Shown here piece by piece: positions 12,190 to 17,871 of a stretch of DNA of 22,796 nucleotides. A program made the translations under genes and the position numbers. The DNA lies in the NCBI GenBank assembly GCA_964624585.1, contig CAZUXE010000025.1:1-22796 (forward strand), given 5' to 3'. The stretch comes from CAZUXE01 sp964624585 (GTDB lineage: Bacteria; Hydrothermota; Tepidihabitantia; B3-TA06). Every line of letters begins with the position of its first letter. Position 1 is the first letter of the stretch. A model generated the notes under the pieces. That model was given only the letters and a program-made list of their open reading frames with translations, was not told the DNA's origin and made no database searches.

Positions 12190-13563
12190 GTGAATATAAA
12201 CCCACAAATTTTTAGAGCATACGATATTAGGGGTGTTGCAGACAAGGACTTTACACCTGAAGCTGTTATTGCAATTGGAAAAGCCATTGCATCAAGAGCA
12301 AAAACTAGGGGAATATCGAAAATAGCTGTTGGACAAGATATTCGCTTAAGTTCACCGCGATTATTTGATAATCTTCAAGAAGGCATTACATCAACCGGTA
12401 TAGATGTTGTTGATTTGGGCATCATTCCAACACCTGTTTTATACTTCTCTCTTCATCATTTTGATATTGATACCGGTGTAATGATAACCGGAAGTCATAA
12501 TCCCAAGGATCAAAATGGATTTAAGCTTTGTGAAGATAAAAAATCTCTTTTTGGCAAGGCTATTCAGGAATTAAAAGAGCGTATTTCCAAACGGAATTTC
12601 AGCTGCGGAGAAGGACATATTGAAAAACTCTCTCCTATTCCTGCATACTTAAATTACATGCACTCTTCTTTTAAGTTTAGTAAGCCATTGAAGATAATCA
12701 TAGATTCGGGTAACGGAGCCACCGGGGTCTTACTGGAAAAACTGTTTGAAGGTTTCCCAAATTTGGATATATCTTACATCAATCTACAGCCTGACGGCAA
12801 CTTTCCTGTCCATTTGGCAGACCCAACCATACCTGAATATATGCAGGCGCTGGGGAATTTAGTCAGGGAGAAAAAAGCTAACTTAGGTATTGGTTTTGAT
12901 GGAGACGGCGATAGAATAGGCGCAATGGACGAGCAAGGCAGGCTTCTTTTTGGCGATAAACTTCTGGCGATTTTCTCATCCGAAATACTAGAAAAACAAC
13001 CCGGAGCAAAGATTATTTTTGATGTTAAATGCTCACGAGGAATTGTTGAATACATAAAGGCTAAAGGTGGCACTCCTATAATGTACAAAACAGGTCATTC
13101 CCTTCTTAAGGCAAAGCTACGGGAAGAGAATGCTCCCTTTGCAGGCGAGATGTCTGGACATATATTCTTTGCAGATACCTTCTTTGGCCATGACGACGCA
13201 CTGTACGCTGCATTGAGATTGATACGTCTTCTTGAACATGCAGAAAAACCTCTGTCAGAGCTTACCGCTGAAATACCGGCTTACATCAATACCCCTGAAA
13301 TCCATGTCCCTTGTGCAGATACTAAGAAGTTTGAAGTTATCAAGGCGCTTCAGGAAGAGTTTTCGCATGAATACGAAACTATTACTATTGACGGGGCAAG
13401 GGTGAATTTTGCAGATGGATGGGGATTGGTACGTGCTTCAAATACCCAACCTGTGCTGGTTTTAAGATTTGAGGCCAGAACACAGGAGACGCTTGAGGAA
13501 ATCAAAAAGATATTTTTTGAAAAATTAAGAAAACAGAATGTGGAAATTAAGGAGGTTCATTGA
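12190..13563 (+). CDS. Phosphomannomutase/phosphoglucomutase
   Basis: The 457-residue product belongs to the alpha-D-phosphohexomutase family, which moves phosphate between C1 and C6 of mannose or glucose phosphates for sugar-nucleotide and polysaccharide synthesis. All four family signatures are present: the phosphoserine loop TGSHNPKDQNG (Ser102), the metal loop GFDGDGDR (Asp237, 239, 241), the sugar loop GEMSGH (319-324) and the phosphate-binding loop RASNTQP (415-421). GEMSGH is typical of enzymes accepting mannose and glucose. Length fits the bacterial PMM/PGM group (about 455-465). The GTG start at 12190 is preceded only by a weak GGAAAG. The TGA stop overlaps the TTG start of efp, so the two are translationally coupled. 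Which sugar is preferred cannot be decided. Confidence 0.93.
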   Translation: MNINPQIFRAYDIRGVADKDFTPEAVIAIGKAIASRAKTRGISKIAVGQDIRLSSPRLFDNLQEGITSTGIDVVDLGIIPTPVLYFSLHHFDIDTGVMITGSHNPKDQNGFKLCEDKKSLFGKAIQELKERISKRNFSCGEGHIEKLSPIPAYLNYMHSSFKFSKPLKIIIDSGNGATGVLLEKLFEGFPNLDISYINLQPDGNFPVHLADPTIPEYMQALGNLVREKKANLGIGFDGDGDRIGAMDEQGRLLFGDKLLAIFSSEILEKQPGAKIIFDVKCSRGIVEYIKAKGGTPIMYKTGHSLLKAKLREENAPFAGEMSGHIFFADTFFGHDDALYAALRLIRLLEHAEKPLSELTAEIPAYINTPEIHVPCADTKKFEVIKALQEEFSHEYETITIDGARVNFADGWGLVRASNTQPVLVLRFEARTQETLEEIKKIFFEKLRKQNVEIKEVH

Positions 13564-14117
13564 TTCCCGCAACCCAGATAAAAACCGGAAACTGCGTGGT
13601 ACTTGACGGCAACCCCTGTATTGTTACCGAACGTCGTCATGTTACCCAGGGACGCAAACCGGGTAAAATTCAATTAAAATTGCGCAACGTAATTACCGGT
13701 ATTTCAACCGAAAAAAGGTATGCTTCCAGCGATAAAGTTGAAGTAGCAACCTTAAACGAAGAGGAAATGCAGTATCTTTATGCTGACGGTAATCTCTATT
13801 ACTTCATGAACACTCAAAATTATGAACAAATTGCCATAGATGGCGATTTATTGGGTGATAATCGTTTTTATCTTACCGAAAGCTTAATTATTTCGGTAAT
13901 GTTTTTTGAAGAAAAACCGGTTGGGGAAAAGCCGCCACAAACCGTAGTGCTGGAGATTACTGAAACTGAACCTGCATTAAAAAACGCTACCGCTCAGGCT
14001 CAACTTAAACCAGCCATGACTAATACTGGTTTGAAGGTTAATGTTCCTTCTTTTGTCGATAAGGGTGATAAGATAAGGGTAAAAACCGAAACCGGTGAAT
14101 ATCTGGAAAGAGCTTAA
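13560..14117 (+). CDS. efp: Translation elongation factor P
   Basis: The 185-residue product has the three-domain EF-P layout and usual length. It enters the ribosomal E site to help polyproline synthesis. The N-terminal KOW-like domain runs to about residue 65; the OB domains contain MQYLYADGNLYYFMNTQNYEQ and close with GLKVNVPSFVDKGDKIRVKTETGEYLER, the EF-P signature region. Gapless alignment with E. coli EF-P (V...KLR spacing equal) puts Arg32 at the modified tip, inside TQGRKPGK, in place of Lys34. That is the position used by arginine-type EF-Ps modified by EarP, although Lys33 and Lys36 lie beside it. The start is TTG, overlapping the mutase stop (TTGA) and 4 bases after AAGGAGG (13549-13555). 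No modification enzyme is encoded in the window. Confidence 0.95.
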   Translation: MIPATQIKTGNCVVLDGNPCIVTERRHVTQGRKPGKIQLKLRNVITGISTEKRYASSDKVEVATLNEEEMQYLYADGNLYYFMNTQNYEQIAIDGDLLGDNRFYLTESLIISVMFFEEKPVGEKPPQTVVLEITETEPALKNATAQAQLKPAMTNTGLKVNVPSFVDKGDKIRVKTETGEYLERA

Positions 14118-14149
14118 AACAAATTGTAATTGACAATAATACATTATAG

Positions 14150-14181
14150 AGAGATCGGGAATTTCCCGGTCTCTTTGTGTT
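14150..14181. terminator. Probable terminator between efp and recJ
   Basis: An 11-bp stem (AGAGATCGGGA / TCCCGGTCTCT, one G-U) with a 3-base loop is followed by TTGTGTT on the plus strand. The T-run is weak. It lies between the convergent efp and recJ genes, 32 bases after the efp stop, and may be shared; the minus-strand tail is not T-rich. Confidence 0.6.
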
Positions 14182-15721
14182 AAATATGAATAATATTTAA
14201 AATTCTTACGGCTCCATCGGCGTTGATAGTGTACTCAATGTTGAAAACGCTATCATACGATGATATTACTCTTAAAGACATTGGTAGATATACCGGTATC
14301 CCGTTAGCTTCATAAGCGCCTGCCTTTTCAATAATCCTGACATTTCTGGCAAATAATCGAGGTGAAGGATTCCCTTCTCCAAAAGGAGCAAGAAGCGTCC
14401 AATTTGAAAAATCTTGAGTAATATCCATTTCAAACGGAACTTCAGGTTCAGGGTCCCTTTCTAAAAGTTCTATAGGATTGTTCTCTATCGCTTTAAGAAA
14501 CTTATCCCTCATTCCTTTTTTCAAAGTAAAACCACAAGCCTTCCGATGCCCGCCAAAGCTAAGATACATGTCTCCAAAGTTTGATAAGTACGCGAGAAGA
14601 TTCGTTCTATTCATTCCTCTGCACTCAGCGTGCCATAGATTATCGCGTGGAGAAAGCACAATTGCCGGAAGATTGTATGTTTCCCGTAGAGCATATGCAG
14701 CGGTTCCCAAATATCCCGAATCTATATCTTCACAAACGGCAACAATCATTCCTCCTAATTGTCTGGAAACATTCTTTACCGCTTCAATAACGCCCTGTCG
14801 TCCTCTCTGCCACTTAACAGCCAACTCTCTAAGCTCCTCGTATTTCAAACTAAGCCATGCTCTTTCTTTAGAAAGAAGAAGCCTAACACCCTCTTCTGGA
14901 TCGGAAGCATAAAAAGGGGAAATGCCGCGACTGTATAAATCAAAAACACTCAAGGTTTCAGCATCAAGCTGCATAACCTTAAGCCATACATCAAAAGAAA
15001 CCCATTTTCTGCCCCGCAAGTGCTGCATGCCTTCCCTTACTATCAGCCGATTTTCATCAATTAAAGGCGTTCGGTCAGAAACTGTTCCCAATGCTGCGAA
15101 CATCCAATAGTGCGGCCTAAGGTTCGCTAATTCGTTAATTGAAAGTTTAACCTTTTTTTCATACAGAGCTGTAATCAGCTTCAGCACTACTCCTGCTCCT
15201 GCAAGTTCCCGAAAAGGGTAGGTACTATCGCTGCGTTTAGGGTTTATTGCAAGTGTTTCAGGAAGTTTTCCAATAACCTCATGGTGATCTGTAATTATAA
15301 TTTTCAAGCCAATTTCATTGGCAAACTGAACTTCGGCAATATTAGTTGTACCTACATCAACTGTAACCACCAAATCGATTCCTGATTCCTTAATTCGTTT
15401 TAGCTCTAAGGTATTGAGACCAAAACCTTCTCCGCCACGTTTGGGGATACGAATTTTAACATTATCAGCACCTAAATCCTCAAGAGCTGATTTTAACATA
15501 GCTGTTGATACTATTCCGTCAAGATCGGCATCTCCCCAAACCAAAATACTTTTATGAGTTTTCAAAGCGTCTGCAATTACTTTAACAGCTTCCTGCATTC
15601 CCTTAAGCAGAAATGGGTTATAGTGATCTGAGAGTTTAGGAAAAAGATATCTTCGCCTTTCATTATCCGTTTTATAACCTTTCTGAATAAGGTATTCTAA
15701 TAATTTGGCATTGATACCCAT
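14180..15721 (-). CDS. recJ: Single-stranded-DNA exonuclease RecJ
   Basis: The 513-residue product belongs to the DHH phosphoesterases and degrades single-stranded DNA 5' to 3' in recombination and mismatch or base-excision repair. Visible motifs are WGDADLDGIVSTA (Asp64, 66, 68), TVDVGTTN (Asp122), ITDHHE (Asp145-His147), GTVSDRTPL (Asp216), the DHHA1 signature SFGGHRKACGF (389-398) and the OB-fold PFGEGNPSP (446-454). It is somewhat shorter than E. coli RecJ (577). Motif I reads GDADLDG where GDYDVDG is usual, but all acidic ligands are kept. The ATG overlaps the TAA of tsaD by one base (TAATG), with GGAAGAAAG upstream, so it is translated from the ybbR-tsaD-recJ message. Confidence 0.95.
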   Translation of the reverse strand: MGINAKLLEYLIQKGYKTDNERRRYLFPKLSDHYNPFLLKGMQEAVKVIADALKTHKSILVWGDADLDGIVSTAMLKSALEDLGADNVKIRIPKRGGEGFGLNTLELKRIKESGIDLVVTVDVGTTNIAEVQFANEIGLKIIITDHHEVIGKLPETLAINPKRSDSTYPFRELAGAGVVLKLITALYEKKVKLSINELANLRPHYWMFAALGTVSDRTPLIDENRLIVREGMQHLRGRKWVSFDVWLKVMQLDAETLSVFDLYSRGISPFYASDPEEGVRLLLSKERAWLSLKYEELRELAVKWQRGRQGVIEAVKNVSRQLGGMIVAVCEDIDSGYLGTAAYALRETYNLPAIVLSPRDNLWHAECRGMNRTNLLAYLSNFGDMYLSFGGHRKACGFTLKKGMRDKFLKAIENNPIELLERDPEPEVPFEMDITQDFSNWTLLAPFGEGNPSPRLFARNVRIIEKAGAYEANGIPVYLPMSLRVISSYDSVFNIEYTINADGAVRILNIIHI

Positions 15722-16710
15722 TACAGACTTTCTTCCTCTAGCGAAGTCCTATCAAAAGCGCTAACATCAAGTTTGCTTTGTCCTTGACGTCTGTATCTGG
15801 CTAAACCGGCTGCGGCAATCATGGCCGCATTATCGGTACATAACCCTGAAGATGGAGCATAAACTTCAAATCCCTTCTTTCTTCCCGCTATTCTCAATTT
15901 TTCCCTCAAATGCTTGTTGACAGCTACTCCGCCGGCCAAAGCTAGCTTTGTAACAGAAAGTTTATCTACTGCCCTGGTAACCCTGTCTATAAGATGCGCA
16001 AACGCCGCTTCTTGCAAACCGGCGGCAATATCTTCAATTGGAGTATCAGGATTCGCTAGAATGTAATTACGAGCTGCTGTCTTCAGGCCGGAGTAACTGA
16101 AATCTAATCCTTTCGGATTCGGTCTGGGCAACGCTATTGGAGAATTCGATTTCAGAGCAAGTTTTTCGATAGCCGGACCTGCCGGATATCCCAAACCTAA
16201 CAATTTTCCAACCTTATCAATGGCTTCACCACAAGCATCATCAAGGGTTGCGCCAAGTTCCGAATATTGAAACCAATTCTTTACGTGCATAAGTTCAGTA
16301 TGACCGCCTGAAACGAGTAAAATTAGGAAAGGCGGTTCAAGTTGAGGATTCGCTAGAACAGAACTGTAAATATGCCCTTCCATATGATTAACCGCCCTAA
16401 ACTTCTTGCCACTGCCACAAACGAGTCCTTTTGCAAAAGAAAGACCGCATAAAAGCGCTCCCATTAATCCGGGACCCGCTGTTGCTGCAATTAAATCAAG
16501 GTCGTTAAAAGATATACCTGCTGTATTTAGCGCCTGCATTGTCAACGGATACAGCAATTGACTGTGCGCCCGTGAGGCATATTCAGGTACCACACCTCCG
16601 AATTCAGTATGAATAAGGTGGGACGACACTAAATTTGCAAGGATTTTATTTTCATCAAGCACGGCAACACTAGTATCGTCGCAGCTGGTGTCAATGCCCA
16701 GCACAATCAT
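15721..16710 (-). CDS. tsaD: tRNA threonylcarbamoyladenosine synthesis protein TsaD
   Basis: The 329-residue product transfers the threonylcarbamoyl group to A37 of ANN-decoding tRNAs together with TsaB and TsaE. Signatures are GIDTSCDDTSVAV at the N-terminus, the metal ligands His109 and His113 in NHMEGH, the ATP loops VSGGHTEL (133-140) and LAGGVAVN (258-265), and CTDNAAM (Asp293). Length matches the family (about 330-340). The ATG overlaps the TGA of the ybbR-like gene (ATGA); there is no clear ribosome site, so re-initiation is likely. Its partners TsaB, TsaC and TsaE are not in the window. Confidence 0.97.
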   Translation of the reverse strand: MIVLGIDTSCDDTSVAVLDENKILANLVSSHLIHTEFGGVVPEYASRAHSQLLYPLTMQALNTAGISFNDLDLIAATAGPGLMGALLCGLSFAKGLVCGSGKKFRAVNHMEGHIYSSVLANPQLEPPFLILLVSGGHTELMHVKNWFQYSELGATLDDACGEAIDKVGKLLGLGYPAGPAIEKLALKSNSPIALPRPNPKGLDFSYSGLKTAARNYILANPDTPIEDIAAGLQEAAFAHLIDRVTRAVDKLSVTKLALAGGVAVNKHLREKLRIAGRKKGFEVYAPSSGLCTDNAAMIAAAGLARYRRQGQSKLDVSAFDRTSLEEESL

Positions 16711-17633
16711 CTAACCATGACTCCAAACAAGGCAGGTTCGCTTTCATCTACTTTTATTCCAGGAGGTAGCGACAATTCGGCAGGAACCCTGTAGGCGCCG
16801 GATTGAGGTGTCATAGAAGAAACCGATACGGAAAGTTCCACTTCATCTGCATTGAAATTTGAAAAAAAGCTCCTCGGTCCCTTGAGTGTTAGTTTTGCTT
16901 CTTGATCTAACAAATACGCCTTACCCCACTGAGGTTGTCCAACAACTTTCACCGGCACTCTGTTAAGTACCACTGTAGTTTCAGGTTCAACCTTTACCTT
17001 AACCAAAAGATATTTCGGTTCTGAAAAAAGCCCTCCGGAATCGGGCAAAATAATTTTGAGTTTTCTGCTAAAACTTTCGCTAACTGCTTCAACATCCAAA
17101 GAATCTGTAAAAACCTGGGCAATTGCTGAGACAGCTCCCTGTGTTCCGTATATCATAACTACATTACTGTGTTCAATTCGCGATACGGCAAAGTTTTCGG
17201 CAGGTTTACCTACTGACTTAACCATCACTGGAACACGTCTTGTAGCTAATTTTTCTATCCGCAGATATATTTGATAGGGGTCTAGCCCGCGAACCTGTAT
17301 TCCCTCAGGCAAATTGATATTTTCAGGGCCTATACGAATTCGTTCTTCACCTTCCTTCATTGCCGTTAAAGGCAACTCAACTACAGGCAGCGAATCACGC
17401 AATCTAAGTAAATCGCGGCCTTTACCTTTAATTTCAACAGTAACCGAATCAACATTGCTTTCAGCTACTACATATTCCTGAGGAAGAAGTGAAAAATCCA
17501 AAGCGAACCGTAATTCACGGGTGTATTCCCTATCAAGACGGGCAAAAAGCCACAACACCACAGCAACAATTAAAGCCAGAAGCTTTAGCCACCAATCCTT
17601 TACAATTAAGCGTATGATTCTAGGTGAAGCCAT
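16707..17633 (-). CDS. YbbR/CdaR-like membrane-anchored protein
   Basis: The 308-residue product has the classic YbbR opening: a basic N-terminus, then DWWLKLLALIVAVVLWLFAR forming a membrane helix (13-32), followed by repeated beta-rich YbbR domains outside the membrane. Repeats are marked by segments such as VTVEIKGKGRDLL, VPVMVKSVGKPAENF and VPVKVVGQPQWGKAYLL, each followed by a V-x-L-x-GP/GT strand. In Firmicutes the homologue CdaR regulates the cyclic-di-AMP synthase CdaA and sits beside it; no cdaA is seen here. The ATG at 17633 has no ribosome site. An in-frame TAA 9-7 bases upstream prevents a longer start, and the -10 box ends 5 bases before it, so the message is predicted to be leaderless. 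First gene of the operon with tsaD and recJ. Confidence 0.85.
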   Translation of the reverse strand: MASPRIIRLIVKDWWLKLLALIVAVVLWLFARLDREYTRELRFALDFSLLPQEYVVAESNVDSVTVEIKGKGRDLLRLRDSLPVVELPLTAMKEGEERIRIGPENINLPEGIQVRGLDPYQIYLRIEKLATRRVPVMVKSVGKPAENFAVSRIEHSNVVMIYGTQGAVSAIAQVFTDSLDVEAVSESFSRKLKIILPDSGGLFSEPKYLLVKVKVEPETTVVLNRVPVKVVGQPQWGKAYLLDQEAKLTLKGPRSFFSNFNADEVELSVSVSSMTPQSGAYRVPAELSLPPGIKVDESEPALFGVMVR

Positions 17634-17638
17634 TCGGG

Positions 17639-17667
17639 ATTATAGAGAATTAGAAGGCATTAGTCAA
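17639..17667 (-). promoter_or_regulatory. Promoter of ybbR-tsaD-recJ, predicted leaderless
   Basis: On the minus strand: TTGACT (17667-17662), a 17-bp spacer, a perfect TATAAT (17644-17639), then only 5 bases to the ATG at 17633. Transcription should start at or inside the start codon region. Confidence 0.78.
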
Positions 17668-17732
17668 GAATAACCCGTAGATTGCAAAATTATGGGGGGA
17701 AACCTTAGAAGCTATTCAAGGCCATTAAATAA

Positions 17733-17758
17733 CTCATTGCAAAGATCTTAGCAATGAG
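17733..17758. repeat. Near-perfect 26-bp palindrome between ybbR-like and uvrA genes
   Basis: Outer arms CTCATTGC and GCAATGAG are perfect complements. Inside them AAGATCTT is itself palindromic, flanked by A on each side, so only one symmetric position breaks the dyad. It sits 39 bases before the uvrA -35 box and 66 bases before the ybbR -35 box, has no T-run, and is a candidate regulator site. It does not match the gamma-proteobacterial (CTGT-N8-ACAG) or Bacillus (GAAC-N4-GTTC) LexA box. Confidence 0.5.
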
Positions 17759-17796
17759 GACAAAGATTACCTTCCTTCCGATACGCACCCTGGAGC

Positions 17797-17825
17797 TTGA
17801 CTCACCATGCTTTTCACCCTACAAT
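17797..17825 (+). promoter_or_regulatory. Promoter of uvrA-cca
   Basis: TTGACT (17797-17802), 17 bp, TACAAT (17820-17825). The TTG of the -35 box is the farthest in-frame start codon of the uvrA frame, which shows that the longer reading frame is not the real gene. The leader would be about 40 bases, ending in AGGGGA before the ATG at 17872. Confidence 0.7.
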
Positions 17826-17871
17826 TACGGCTAAGGTTTATAAAGGTCATCAATTTCTATCCAGGGGAAAT

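Noticed and set aside
14180..14200. AT-only inverted repeat at the recJ stop codon as a terminator
   Set aside because: The stem has no G-C pairs and overlaps coding sequence; the nearby GC-containing hairpin at 14150-14174 is the better candidate.
14478..14912. 144-residue plus-strand open frame inside recJ
   Set aside because: It is the shadow of conserved RecJ sequence on the other strand.
17797..17871. Longer uvrA reading frame from TTG 17797
   Set aside because: The TTG is the first half of the -35 box of the uvrA promoter; AGGGGA and the conserved UvrA N-terminus point to ATG 17872.
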